Positions 1 to 11,345 are shown, counted from the first letter of the stretch. The stretch is 64,000 nt of DNA from Zygnema cylindricum (GCA_037447655.1 JBBHKE010002473.1:1-64000), one strand, 5' to 3'. Translations and numbers: made by a program. The notes: generated by a model not told the origin, from the letters alone.

Positions 1-860
1 GCAATGGATCGTGCACTAACAATGGATTTCGACAGTGAATTTTATTGCCGCACTAAACTTGAATTTTAATACGTTTTTGCAGCAGTAAATGTAAGCACTG
101 GATTTCAGCACTGAAATTCGGTTCAACACTAAATTTTAGTGCAACATTGTATTGCAGCAATAGGTTTACCCTCTGGAATTTAACATTGTATTTTAGTGTA
201 CCACTGAATTTGCGCACTACATTTCAGCACTGGACACCAGCATTTAAATTTAGTGCAACACTAGATTTCAACACAAAGTTTTAGAAGATGCTTTTAGCAC
301 CGGAATCTATTGCATCAAATTCTTTTAACACTATATTTGAACACAGAAAAGGTTTCAGCACTAAATGTGAGCACTTTCAGCACTAAATGCGAGCACTGAA
401 ATTCATCACTAGATTTGTACACTGAGTTTTAGCATTGTATTTTAGCACTTAGCACTTTACTTTACCACTGAAGTTTAACACTAAAGTTTTGTCATGAGAT
501 TTAGTACTAAACTTTTCTAATTCAACACTGAATTCCACAACGAAATTTCAGCACAACACTAAATTTTGACATTGGATCTTAGCACTTGATTTCAACTCTA
601 AAATTCAGTGTGCACCGTTTTTTAGTTTTGAACTTAAGTGCTGAATGGTTCAGCACTAAATTTAAGCACTTTATTTATTATAAGTTACTTTATTAATCTT
701 AGAAATATTAATTATTTAATTTATTATTAATCACTGTATCAATTAAGCACTGAAGATGAGCACTGTAATTCATCATAGTACTCTTCAGCACTGTAATTTA
801 TAATAGTACCCAGCACTAACTTTTCCACCAAAATTCAATATTGTATTTTAGTGTAGCACT
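1..860. repeat. Degenerate AT-rich repeat array (AGCACT motif)
   Basis: The words AGCACT, GCACTAAATTT and GCACTGAATTT recur dozens of times at irregular 12-25 bp spacing, in both orientations. No open frame of note is present. It looks like a very diverged minisatellite or the inside of an old repeat element. The array fades after about 860, and 860-1560 is AT-rich sequence in which I see no gene. Confidence 0.6.
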
Positions 861-1700
861 AATTTTTTAAATCCTGCAATACCTTAAAATGTTACCATAC
901 TTTGGATACTGCTATTTTTGAAATGGTTTTTTAGCATGTTTGCATTCATCCTTAATTTTTTTAAAGTTCTCTAATTTTTTGGTATTTTGAATGTCTTTTA
1001 CCTCTTCATCAAAAGTTTTTTGTGTCCCATCCTCCTCTCCTCCTACAATGGGGATTTTATTTCCGTGATAATCCATTAGAATGAATATATAAATATTTTC
1101 ACTATTTTAGAAAAAATGAATATTTCCTCAAATTAGTGCCTCTGTATTTTCAAAAGATGGTGGCAGAAGGTAGCAGTAAATTTAATGTGTACGTCTGCCT
1201 GTTTGTCTGTACGTATGTTTTTCAAAAAAGTTTGATTTAGAAAGTTACAATGTAATTTATTTTTTTCGTTTTGGTAGTATAGTTTTAGAACTAAAAAGTA
1301 TTGTGTTAAATTTGTCGAAGTTTATGTGCTGCGCTGGCCGTAATAAATTTCACTTAAACAGATACGGAACACATTCATTGTACGTGGCATGCCACGATAT
1401 ATAAAGTAAATAATATAGTTTAGTATGTTACGCAGTACTATTGTTTGTATAATATATTTTTTTAAAGTTATCGCCGATATGGAATTTGTTGTTGGTCTTT
1501 GATCGATATATCGAGACCTCTGACCTTTCGATAATTGATAACTATCGATATCGATGTTATCGCGATATTTTTTTTACTTATACACAACACTAGGAAAAAC
1601 CCCACAACCAAGTAAAACAGGTTAAACACAACTCAATACGGAAGAGGTGCCTAAAAAAGACATCAAGGAAGGTGTACGAAGACTCACCTGTCACCAAATA

Positions 1701-1786
1701 CATCGCGATAATTTTTGTTGGTCTCGGGGCGACATATCGGACCCATCGCGATAATTTTTGTTGGTCTCGGGGCGACATATCGGACC
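1701..1786. repeat. 43-bp exact tandem duplication
   Basis: Positions 1701-1743 and 1744-1786 are identical 43-bp units beginning CATCGCGATAATTTTTG and ending CATATCGGACC. It is followed by a perfect palindrome at 1799-1820. No coding potential is visible. Confidence 0.9.
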
Positions 1787-1798
1787 CTTTGACTGTTT

Positions 1799-1820
1799 GA
1801 TATTCGATATATCGAATATC
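1799..1820. repeat. 22-bp perfect palindrome
   Basis: The sequence starting GATATTCGATA is its own reverse complement over 22 bases. Similar TATCGATA-rich sequence occurs at 1500-1565. Confidence 0.85.
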
Positions 1821-1855
1821 AGATTTCTCATATAGAAAATTTGTTGATACACAAC

Positions 1856-2060
1856 ACCACACCGATAATCGTTATTAGTGTTAATAACACTAATTCGGTC
1901 ACGACCTTTTTTGACCAAAAATCACAAAATAGAGCTAACAACATTATTTGAGGACATGGACAACAATTTGCCACGTCTGCTCGCACTAAATTAGTATTGT
2001 TAATTATAATTTCGTATTAACAATTATAAATCATTAACGCTAATAAATATTAGCACTATA
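1856..2060 (+). mobile_element. Decayed MITE, same family as 57973-59545
   Basis: It begins with ACCGATAATCGTTATTAGTG, close to the terminus CACCGCGAATCGTTATTAGTG of the better preserved copies near 58-59.5 kb. GTTAATAACACTAATTCGGTC follows, as in those copies. A clear right terminus is not seen, so the end is approximate. Non-coding. Confidence 0.5.
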
Positions 2061-2079
2061 CTAAACACGAAACATTCTA

Positions 2080-2570
2080 AGTATGATTGTCATAAAGAAA
2101 TAATATGTAAAAGGAATAATAATTTAACACCACACCTCAAGGGAGTCTTATTCTCACAAGGGTGAGGGTGGTCAAAATATTTTTGTGCCTGGGTGGCACT
2201 TATTCAGTGGGAAAGTGAAAGGGGAAAATATTATCCTAAAGGCTTTACATAGATTGCTCATTCTGTGGGTCAATGGAGACCACATAATTTCAAGTTATGC
2301 GCCCACCCTCTAGGGTGCCCATATTTGATGGATCAGACATTTTATATTGGGAAATGATGATGGAGGGAGAACTAGTTGAGAAGCATCTATAGGGCATAGT
2401 GCCTGGACAAATTTGATGCCCACCTCCCCGTGGGTTTGGAGGGACATGTTTTTCTAGCACCTCCGCCACTACAGTAGCTAGAACAGCTACCACCATCACC
2501 GAGGATGAACATGAGGAAGGAGAGGAGATTGTCATGGAAGGAGAAAAGGGATGAGTTGCAACTCAACTAA
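2080..2570 (+). mobile_element. Copia fragment: LTR end, primer site, gag start
   Basis: Plus-strand remnant. LTR-like sequence ends ..AATTTCA at 2292. A variant half-tRNA primer site, AGTTATGCGCCCACC (2293-2307), follows, with the gag ATG inside it at 2296. The frame then reads MRPPSRVPIFDGSDILYW, matching the gag start of element A1 (MGPPSRVP...). Stops interrupt the frame soon after, and it is lost by about 2570. It is a dead fragment. Confidence 0.65.
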
Positions 2571-2639
2571 CACTATTCTTTAAGGCGAAACCGGCAGCAA
2601 CACCACTAGCATTTGTGATAAGGGATTAGACCGACAGAT

Positions 2640-3310
2640 AAGAGTATGAAAACTGGAACTACAAAGACAAGGTTGCTACGCTAAGTCCCTTCACTCCTAC
2701 TCACAAATACCTACTACTCTATCCTAGGCCAATCAAAAGGGTGTATAGTACAAGAAGGTACAGTGGCCGATTGTACTTCTTGTACGGCTATTGTACAACA
2801 TGGTCTTGTGGTTGACACTTGTCAACATAGGAGCCATCGTTCCTCCTCCCATCTTTTTTGGCATCCAATGATGTGGTGCCACATGGCACAGCGCACCGCT
2901 ATGTTCGAAAGCCGCCGAATATTCATTCGGGTTTTGGGGGGGCGACGACGTCTGTGCGATCATGTATTTTACACAATTAGATTCGCGTCCGCAAGCGTCG
3001 TTTGACTATAGATGCTGTTTCGTCAATTTTGGTCCATTTTAGTGAAAGTGATCGTTTGAGTAACATTTTAATCCAATATCGAACTTATTTGTGGATCCTT
3101 TCGTCAACGCCATAATGGTTAAGGGGTGCGTCTAAATAGTACTGGTAGACCTAGGTTCAAATCTGGTTTAGGGCAACATTTTGGTAATCTATCAATCTGT
3201 TTGTTTCTCTGCCTGTTTCTTTCTGACTATGGCGTTAGCCATGATGACTCTCTCTCTCTCTCTTCACTCTAGAGTCTAAATTAAGAAGTGAATATTAATT
3301 ACTTCTTTTC
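2640..3310 (-). mobile_element. LTR remnant, copia family A-like
   Basis: It resembles the element A LTRs at 30681-31690 and 31777-32816 in the same orientation. Shared landmarks are CTAAGTCC, a TGTACGGC core, the G[G/A]TTCAAATC tRNA-like motif (here 3154-3163) and a trailing pyrimidine-rich stretch. No flanking gag or pol is attached, so it is a solo or truncated LTR. Both ends are approximate. Confidence 0.5.
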
Positions 3311-3479
3311 AACAAAGGCCTTGTTTTCAAGCTGTGTAATGCATACTAGAGAGAGCGAAAGCTACAATAAATTTTTGCTCTAGCTAGGACGAAAGTCGAG
3401 TTCCATCTCAGTCAAGTGGACAAACAACGACATTTTCCAACGTAATTTAAGAGGAGGACGTGAGCGGCTCTCCGAATAA

Positions 3480-4784
3480 CAGCGAAAAGAAATACATTGC
3501 GATGGCACAAGCAACGGAAAGCGTGAAGAAGGACGAACGGATTATGGATTCAGGTACATCTGCACACATGTACTGCAGTCGCCATTTGTTGCATTTGTTT
3601 GAGAGTATTCAGTGATGATACTTTTGTTGAGTCTTATGTTAAGGGAAGGGTGTCACTGATGTTGAATGTTGAAGGAAAAATTGTGAAAAGGGTCGTAGAA
3701 GTTGTGTTGCATGTACCAGCGTTTAAAAGGAATTTTTTCTCTATATCAATGGAATAAAAGAAACGTTTTAAAACTATATATGAGAATGGGAAGAAAACAG
3801 TGAGTAAGAATGTGAAAAGAACTGCAGAGGGATTTGCTGGAGGGAACAACTTGTATAGACTGAGTCTTGCAAATGATAATGAGAATGATGTTATGTACTC
3901 CTGTGTAATCAACGATTCTAATTTATGTCATAAACGTTTAAGACATGTGAATTATGATAAATTAGAAAAGATGGTAAATCAAAAATTGTAGATTGTGTAA
4001 AAATTTGTCAAAAATCAACATCAAATGTATGTGATGGTTGTGCAATAGGAAAAAATCATAAGTTGCCATTCCCTTTGCTAACTGATCATAAGAGTAGCAG
4101 GGTGCTAAAACTAATTTATTCAGATGTATAGGGGTCATCTAGGTATCCATCTGTGGTAAGTGCTAAGTTTATGCTTATCTTTACAGATGACTATAGTAGA
4201 TTTACTACAGTTTATTTTTTGAAAAGTAAAAATGAATTCTTTGCAAAATTTAAGGAGTATAAGGCTTGGGTTGAAAATCTGCATGAGGGATTCAAATGTG
4301 ATAATAGAGGGGAGTACATTTCTGATGAGTTTGTAGAATTCCTAAAATTGCATGGAATCTCACGTCAGCTTACCGTTCCTTATTCTCCAGAAAAAAACGG
4401 TGTTTCAGAGAAAATCAATATGACCATATCAGAGTGTGCTATGACAATGATGGCTGATATGGACAAAAATTTCAAATTTTGGGTAGAGGCTATGAAATGT
4501 GTAGCTTATGTGAGAAACAAGTTAAAAAGAAAAGCAATAAAAGAAAAACTCCGTACGAAATGTGGACAGGACAAAAACCATATATAAGTCACTTTAAAAT
4601 TTTTGGAAGTAAGATATTCATGTTAGATAATGATCCACAAAAATGGAAATTAGAGCTAAAAGGCACACCAGGGATATTTCTACGTATTGATGATCATGCC
4701 AAGAGTTATAAAGTATATGACATTAAGACAAATAGAGTCGTGGTAGTCAAAAACATCAAAGTGAAGGATGAAAGAAAAAGTTAA
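3480..4784 (+). pseudogene. Copia element B: protease-integrase remnant
   Basis: Plus-strand pol fragment broken by stops and frameshifts. In order: the protease motif MDSGTSAHM near 3545; a GAG-pre-integrase piece with LCHKRLRHVNYDKLEKM (about 3927-3980); the integrase core from 4153, with FTDDYSRFTTVYFLKSK, CDNRGEYIS and PYSPEKNGVSEK; then YEMWTGQKPYISHFKIFGS and a KGTPGIFLR..YKVYD segment to 4784. The catalytic D-D-E pattern is recognisable, but the frame is split at least at 3991, 4140 and 4587. No reverse transcriptase follows and no LTR pair is seen. Confidence 0.8.
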
Positions 4785-5234
4785 ATGTATTTAGTAAAAG
4801 TACAGATAAACAGAAAGATCTAAGTATTGATTTTATCTTTTTAGAGGAAAATCTTACGTTTTTCAAAAAAAAATATAGAAAATGCATCTAGATCAATTCA
4901 AAGTGACTTGCAATCATCTCTTTCACCAGAAAGAGGAAGTGTTATGCCAAAAAAAGTTGCAGACTCTCCTCTACCTCAAGGCGAAATCGACTCACAAGAA
5001 AAACACATGTATCGAGGAGGAGGACCCAACCATCTATACCAGCGACATAATTTCCACGTGGAGTAAGGTGAAGTGCGCGAATCAGGGAAGAAAATGCAGC
5101 ATTTGCTCAATCAGCACACACACAAAAGAGCCTGTAACGTTGACGGAAGCTTTTTCGAGTAATTAAAGGGAGTCTTGGTACACACCTCCATTTGGGTGCA
5201 AATCTCTACTCATAAAAATGGTTCTCAAGCCCTC
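4785..5234. other. No gene recognised
   Basis: A short plus-strand open frame (4882-5166) has no recognised motif and may be the decayed linker after the copia integrase. AGGGAGTCTTGGTACACACCTCC at 5167 resembles the leader found in the copia families elsewhere in the window. Confidence 0.4.
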
Positions 5235-5974
5235 TTAAAGACGTTCATTATCCCCAACTACTCGTTCTTTCCTGTCTCCATATAAAACGCTATAAAAACT
5301 AGGTTGATCCAAAATAGCTTTGTATTTCTTCGAATGTTCTATGATATTCTTTAGTGCTCTAATCACTAAAGGTTTAGCCCTTGCAAGATAAAACCCTGAA
5401 TTTATCGTCTCAGCACGAAAATTTGCGGGTTCTGCCTCCCACTGGTCGTCATATTGTACCGGAAATGTATGTGGACCACAATTATAAAATTCTTTAATGG
5501 GATCTCGAAACCCAACAATATCCACATCTGTCCAAAGCACGTTGTACCCCATTGTTAAAATTTTTAAAACAATTAGTGGTTTCGACTTTGTAACTTTCTC
5601 AAAACATATCTTTCCATAACTATACTTTTCTTTACGTTTTTCCGCTAGCAAATTTTCGGCTTCCACAACAAAATCAAACTTTTCTAAATCGATAGGAAGA
5701 CTCAAAGTCATTGCAAAACGATAAACTTCCTTGTCTAATGCGGCTATCAAAGGATCCCTTAACCCTATACGTCGAAAAGTACAAACAAAATTCATTAACA
5801 TATTGGAATAATGACTTAAACCCCGACAAGTGTCACAATTTTCCGATCGTCGGCCATAATTGAAATAAGCTCCTCTAAAGTCATACCATTTTTTATTTGA
5901 AAAGAATCCCCTAATTCTTGTACGGTAAGAAGCAGTTTTTGGGCAACCGCCTTTTCTCTCTTTCGTTTAATTGA
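5235..5974 (-). CDS. GT77-like glycosyltransferase, catalytic exon (one frameshift)
   Basis: Probable type II Golgi nucleotide-sugar transferase that transfers sugar to a wall polymer or glycoprotein (family-level inference). The minus strand first reads LLLTVQELGDSF..MTLEELISIMADDRKIVTLVG (from about 5974 to 5819). After a shift of one base near 5816-5824 it continues SHYSNMLMNFVCTFRRIGL from about 5816. Then come the DxD motif in NVLWTDVDIVGFRDP, NSGFYLARAK and DQPSFYSVL, which are family hallmarks. Both halves align with one continuous family segment, so the shift at GGGGTTTAA is a lesion or an assembly error, not an intron. The C-terminus stops early at GDNERL. A GTAGTT donor at 5261-5256 suggests a further exon, which I cannot place. 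No internal stop occurs in the main frame. Confidence 0.75.
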
Positions 5975-6186
5975 TCCTCAAAATTTAAAGTTTTTTTATC
6001 GGAAGGAGAAGGGCCATTACAGTTCACACTTTCTAGACAAGCTTCACCATGAACTCCACATGAAAGAAAGGAGGTGGAGGTTGAGGGAGAGGAGGAGGGA
6101 GAGGTGGAGGGCAATGGCAAAGATGAGGGGGAGGGGGAGGAGGAGGGGGAGGGGGAGCGGACAAAAACCCGTGTGTGGACGTCCAC
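5975..6186 (-). CDS. Possible stem-region exon of the GT77-like gene
   Basis: The minus-strand frame reads a Ser/Pro-rich low-complexity stretch, then CGVHGEACLESVNCNGPSPS, and runs up to the catalytic exon. A Ser/Pro-rich linker between anchor and catalytic domain is typical of Golgi transferases. The same CT-rich DNA could instead be the polypyrimidine tract of an intron, so exon status and both borders are uncertain. Confidence 0.35.
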
Positions 6187-6353
6187 AATGCTCAGTTAGG
6201 ACAGCGGCTCAAAGAGAACACATTTATGTGCGCGCGAATTAAGACCATAACAAACAGAGTATTTACAAAAAAAACACATAAATAGATCAAATCACCCTTC
6301 CCTCCACTAAAATTAATATTCTAAAGTCAATAACATAATTGGGGAGTCTAAGA

Positions 6354-6569
6354 TTAGCAAAAGCTATCATCACTTCTCTTTCTCTGCTTGACAAGACTCC
6401 CACTGTAGCAAATATCGTTCCTAGTCCCCAACAAATATTGACTTTTTATCTCCTCGACATGACGAAAAGCCAAATGGCGATGTAATATCAGTACACCACT
6501 ACATAAATGAAAGAGACTAATAAGTAATACATAGAAGATACCGCTTTTCACATTCTCCCAATCAGACAT
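6354..6569 (-). CDS. Signal-anchor exon, probable N-terminus of the GT77-like gene
   Basis: ATG at 6569. About seven polar residues (MSDWENVKSG) are followed by a hydrophobic span, IFYVLLISLFHLCSGVLIL, and then a basic segment (HRHLAFRH). This is the layout of a type II membrane anchor. It lies upstream of the stem and catalytic segments on the same strand. The open frame ends at 6354, but the real exon probably ends at a splice donor before that. No conserved domain is visible, so linkage to the catalytic exon rests on position and topology. Confidence 0.5.
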   Translation of the reverse strand: MSDWENVKSGIFYVLLISLFHLCSGVLILHRHLAFRHVEEIKSQYLLGTRNDICYSGSLVKQRKRSDDSFC

Positions 6570-6654
6570 GACAAGAAAATGTCGACTTTAGTATGGACGT
6601 CCAACGCTAACGACAACAACAATCAACAAAAACTTATAAACATAAGACTTCCAA

Positions 6655-7596
6655 TTAATCAACTGGCCTCAGAGTGGGAGAAGAGAGAGGAAAGGGATAT
6701 AAAATACCATTTTGGCAGTCCTTTACGATCAAAGGGTTTGCGACAGGCCTTTCGTCCCTCGTTTCTTTCACACTGTGAGCCCTAACAAAATCAAAATCCT
6801 TCCTCTTGTTTTCTTGCTCCGTCGATCTCTCCTCCCCCTCCGACCTCCAGATAGAGGCACAAATAACAGATGTCCCTCCCTCCACAACTGCCCTTTCAGT
6901 TTCCAATAGAGCGGCGTGAGCCTGCCACGTGTTTAGCGCAGAACCGTCTATAAGAAAAAGAGGCATATCTGATTCGTAAAGTTGTTTCCCATTGTTATTC
7001 CAAAGCCAAGTGCCGGCACCACCTTTTGTCTCTAACCGCCCAAAAAGTGCCACGTGGGAAGCTAAAACGACATCTTTTTCCAGTTGTCCTTCAGATTTTC
7101 TGACATTGGACATGACAGCTGGGTACTGGCTGACTAGATACCGAGGCCACGTCATCAAAAAACCTTTTGTGGTAAATCTCTTGACAGCCTCCCGAATAAT
7201 GTGACTCAGAGCTGCCTCCTTGACCAGTGCCATGTCAGCATTGATCACCATGGATAGATTTGACGTGGCAAGGAGAGCTCAAGCGACGGAGTGGAACAAA
7301 GGATGGCCATGGCGGTTACGACTTCCTCGGGAAAAGACAAAGTCCACATGGGTGTCTTGGCGCACAGATCGAGGAAAATTGGCGACTAATCCGACGAAGG
7401 AGGAATGGTAACCTAACAAAATGACGTCATGCGTAGGCTTCAGGCGGAAGAGAGATCGTACAGTTCTATGCACGAGATCTTTAAAATGAGAGGAGTTGAC
7501 AAGTGGCCGTACGAGGGAGACGGAGAGGGACCAGGAAAGAGTCTTGCCGTCGAGAAGATCCTTCTCGCAGGTAGGATTTGAGGCAGACAAGAGGAT
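6655..7596 (-). pseudogene. GT-A-type nucleotide-diphospho-sugar transferase with in-frame TGA
   Basis: One minus-strand frame runs from 7596 to 6655 with a single TGA at 7281-7279. Before it the frame reads HRTVRSLFRLKPTHDVILLG and DFVFSRG..HPLFHSVA. After it comes LLATSNLSMVINADMALVKE, then TKGFLMTWPRYLVSQYP, then the C-terminal block WLWNNNGKQLYESDMPLFLI, LNTWQAHAALLETERAVVEG. The order (sugar-nucleotide strand, NADM in the DxD position, then an MPxFxxDxxAxNxW-like block) matches plant and bacterial GT-A transferases of the MPxFxxGRxxxDNW type. The TGA replaces one codon in otherwise intact sequence, so it is either a recent null or a base error. The first coding base is unknown: a TGA at 7599 and the CT-rich stretch before CTACCTGCGAG suggest an acceptor near 7566. 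Confidence 0.6.
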
Positions 7597-8930
7597 TCAG
7601 AGAGGTTTTTGGTGAAAATTAGGGTTCGCGAGAGGTTTCGCCTGAGAAGAGATGGAGGTGGAGAGAAGGAAGAAGGCGAGAAGGGTCACACAAGAGGCCA
7701 TTTATCAACAAAAACAGATCGAAGAAGACTAAAAGAAAAGAAAATGAAACACAAGGGGTGGATTCCTCGCGGATTTCCACCTTTTGACTTTGTTTGATTG
7801 GGCTCCATCGTCACATCGGCAAGCGCAGTTACGTTGGGTTTCCATGAGGCGGTCTCAGTTAACATACGGATAAGTTTACAGCATGTAGTGAATCGCTACG
7901 CATATGTCTTGTAGTAATGGTTGTAGTAATGCACGTTTTTTTCGGGTGTTCTGAGGGCACTTTCGCATGTGCTAAAGTTACAGTTATTTTTTGTCGTTTT
8001 TCTCCACAACGTAGAAAAAAAGAAAAAATCCGCAGCCTACAAAATTTGAAATTGCGTTACCTTGAAACATTATATGTACTGTAGTTTGTCATCTAGGGCG
8101 TTTCAACCCACTTTCGCGTTCTTCTAGCTCATCTTCAAACTTAATATAAAACCACCTTGCGAGGTGATTTTAAATAAAGTTACATGAGGTGAGCGAAAAG
8201 GCAGATGTTGTCACACATGCAGGAATTTATTGACAATTTTTGTGCACGGAGTACCGAAAAGAAAAACCCACTAAAAGTTTCTTGCCTTTATGTGACTTTT
8301 TTCCATGCGCTTTTTTCCGTATAGGGGCAGTGGAGGGGGTCTCGACCAACGGACGCCATTTCGCAAAAGCGAAGTCCGTGAAAGCGCCTCTCTCTCTCTC
8401 CCTCTCCCACTACCGCGTCTATCTCACAATTCTTGCAATTGAAAACGTCAATAATGGTACCAAATGAAAGATCTCTAAAAACGATTTCTTTTTACTATCT
8501 TTGGGTGTATTTTGATGGCAAGTAGAGTGAGAAAAGACTAAAAAATAAGTTCGAGAAACCATGACGAAAAGTTTTAGAATTTATGACGTCGATGCTGTCA
8601 TAACTTGAGCGTGACGTCGAAATGTCACAAACCCTAAAATCTACAATGTCACAAGTAGCTAGTTGTCTACAACCGTCGCTATTTTGTAAACGTCGTCAAT
8701 TGTCGCAAGTTTTGTAGTCGTCTACACTCGTCATAAATTACACCCACGTCTACATCCGTCACAATCTAAAGTAACGATTTCATTTCTTTACATATGATTG
8801 CTTTGAAAGTAGTACAGAGAATCTTTCCTAAAAACAAAGTTACAAGACCAAAATTTCGGTTATATACAAAAGTACCCTAATGTTTGGAAGGCGTCACTTA
8901 AAGCGATGACATTTGCAGACGCTACATAGT
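7597..8930. other. Non-coding region, no gene recognised
   Basis: Mostly A/T-rich. At 8395-8410 there is a short CT run. At 8560-8760 a loose repeat of GTCACAA, CGTC and TCTACA words occurs about every 20-30 bp. I see no supported gene. Confidence 0.4.
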
Positions 8931-8935
8931 GGATC

Positions 8936-9115
8936 TCTATTAGTGTTAATAACACTAATTCAACGCCCCCAAATTTTGACCCTCGAACTTAAAATATAAT
9001 TAATAACTCTTATTTGGTTTTTGTTAATATCGGTACCATTTAATTAGCGTTAATAAATTTAATATGAGATTAACATAAATAATGTGCCCAGATGAATGTG
9101 TTTGTCAACACCATT
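8936..9115 (+). mobile_element. Partial MITE, family of 57973-59545
   Basis: CTATTAGTGTTAATAACACTAATTC followed by CCAAATTTTGACC and later AATTAGCGTTAATAAATT match the left-end sequence of the 58-59.5 kb MITEs. No right terminus is found. Non-coding. Confidence 0.45.
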
Positions 9116-9427
9116 TATGTACTTAATTAAGAACAGACATACAAAACAAACTTTTAAAGAGGCCTTAGATACAATCAAGCAGTTTGTGGACTTGGCTCAC
9201 AATGAAAGAGAGTGGAAAGAGAGTGAGGACGGTGTGGTAGAACCGTAGAGGAAAATTTCTTACCTTTGTGGAGAATTGTAAGGAAAAAAGGATCAAGCAG
9301 CAATTCTCGGCCACTTATTCTTCACAATGAAATGAATCGTGGGGAGGAAGAATTGGACGTTGCAAAAAATGGTGCGGTCCAAGCTCCATAACAAAAACTC
9401 ACACACTATTTTGAAGAAATGCAATTA

Positions 9428-11345
9428 TGGCAGCCAAGCACGTTATTCACCGAATAATAACCTCATTTTTGGGTAACAAGACATTGATTGGACTATGGAG
9501 TGGAAAGGTGGCCAAAGTTTAACACTTGAGGTTTTAATGATGTTAGGTATCAGGGTACGTGGAAGACAACAATCGAAAGGGGAAGTTTGCAACAAGTTCA
9601 CAGGAAGTATACTTTATGGGATACTATGTGTATTCAATGCAATATTGAATATACAAGCCTACTACCCAAACGTTTCGAGAATCAAAAAATGTGGAGTTCG
9701 ACAAAAAACTTGGAATAGATGTTGATGGGGGCAAATGAGTGCAAACGGGCTCAAAATTACAAAGAGGAGGGTCATCATGAAGATTTCAGCGAGGAGGTGG
9801 AGGAAAATGAGGTGAAGGCAAGAACGAAGAAAAGAGAACAATTTGCACAATATATGTGCGAGAAAATTTTGACCCGAGACAACCAGCAACGAGACGGGGT
9901 CGTCATTGGGACACAGACGAACAACAACGATAGAAGACGAGACGGCCTCGTCAATATGTCACCAAATTGTGGCCCTTGTCCCCAAGGCCGCCACGCCCAG
10001 CCCTGAAAAAGACAAAGAGTAAGTCACCACGAGGGATGTCTCTGGAAAATGAGGATGAGGAAAAAATTGAAAGCAATGATTCAAACACAGAGTTTGATTC
10101 GGCATGAGGAGGAGAATGAGATCTAAAAAACGGAAGGGAGTGAAATGTTTTCTACAAAGAAAATCAACATACAAAAAACAAACCAGCTACCAAAAAGCCA
10201 TTGTCGAAATCTGGGTGGGAAAGGTGGAAGCCTTTATCTTATAAAAGGTCATCACAAAGAATCGTCCAACAAACCCCCAATATTTACAAAAGGCTCAAGG
10301 TTTAGACTGTTGGGAGGAGAAATGGAAACTCGTGATGATTAAAGAGTTGAATATTTTAGAGGATCATATGTGTTTTGGAATTAAGTTTGCCAAAGGGTAA
10401 ATAGCAGAAGGCAGGATAAATTAAAAAGCACGATGGTAACCCATCAGAGTCCAGGGTACAAAAGGGTGGCATGGCCAAAACTGAAAAACTACAATAAAAA
10501 AAAAACAAATAGAGCGATGGGAACACAAAAAAAAAAAAAAGAAAGAAACAATCAACAAGGAAAATGAAGGCACCCAAACTCAAAATGAAAAGCACGACAA
10601 CTCAGAAAACCAAAACTACAACCCCAACCCCAAATCAATTAAACATCTACGAAAAGCAACCCCGAAAGTCCCCCCAGCCTGGGGGGGCACGTTAAGGGAG
10701 TTCAGGACCACGGCGACGATCCATAACCCGAACAGCCGATCAGAGGATAATAGAAGCCTGCACTCGCTGTAAAGCTACCGATAAGCGTTGACGATAAAAA
10801 GAAGGATCGAAGGAGGAGGGGGCTCCCAGGTCCTCGGCGCTCGAAAGCAAGTCGAGCACAAGTACGGAGAAACTCGTCCAGGTGGGTGTTCAAGAAGAAT
10901 ACGCGATTCTTAGGGAGCTTATTAATTATAAGGCTCGATTAGTTTGTAAAGGCTTTTAACAAAAGGAACGGATTAATTATTCAGAGGCTTTTCCGCATGT
11001 AGTCAAGTTTGATTTTTTACAAGCAATAATTGCAATGGAGGCAACGGAGCGGATACATATGCGACAGATGGATGTAGAAAAAACCTTTTTGACTAACAAT
11101 TAGAGGATAAGGTGTACATGAAAATCCTAGATGGAGGTTAGACACAGAAAGGGAAGGTTTAGTGATGGCATAAAGCACTCTATACGTGGTACATATACTT
11201 CATAAGATTTTATTACTTTTGGGCTTTAAACGACTTATAGTGGAATGTGAAATGTATTTTTGAGGAGATGGTCGAGGCATGATAATCGTAAGTGTAAGTA
11301 TAGATAAGTTTATCTCTATTTCTCACAGCCTCAAGCTATTTAAAA
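9428..11345 (+). pseudogene. Copia element C: decayed integrase end and reverse transcriptase
   Basis: A plus-strand pol ghost with many stops. Segments recognised in order: INTEGRASE C-terminus near 9428-9520 (SFLGNKTLIGLWSGKVAKV); the GYY..IYKPTTQTFRESKNVEFD block near 9600-9715; the KELNIL..G segment that opens the polymerase (about 10325-10400); YKARLVCKGF near 10940; INYSEAFPHVVKFDF and QMDVEKTFL to 11100; then KALY..FIRF and a VSVSIDKFI remnant of the YVDD region to about 11320. The frame is interrupted between 10400 and 10900 by foreign sequence. The element is long dead and no LTRs are attached. Confidence 0.6.
10410..10905. mobile_element. Insertion inside copia C (unclassified)
   Basis: About 0.5 kb separates polymerase segments that should be adjacent. 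The left half is A-rich with poly-A runs at 10496-10506 and 10527-10541. The right half (10650-10890) is GC-richer than its surroundings, with a minus-strand frame (10893-10702) beginning MNTHLDEFLRTCARLAFERR. An A-tract beside a GC-rich segment would suit a LINE or SINE insertion, but no diagnostic motif was found. Confidence 0.35.

Noticed and set aside
2763-3005. Small plus-strand frame in the 2.7-3.0 kb region
   Set aside because: Lies inside an LTR remnant; equivalent LTRs elsewhere do not keep it open.
6060-6242. Arg/Gly-rich plus-strand frame
   Set aside because: Antisense of the Ser/Pro-rich stretch proposed as the GT77 stem or its intron tract.
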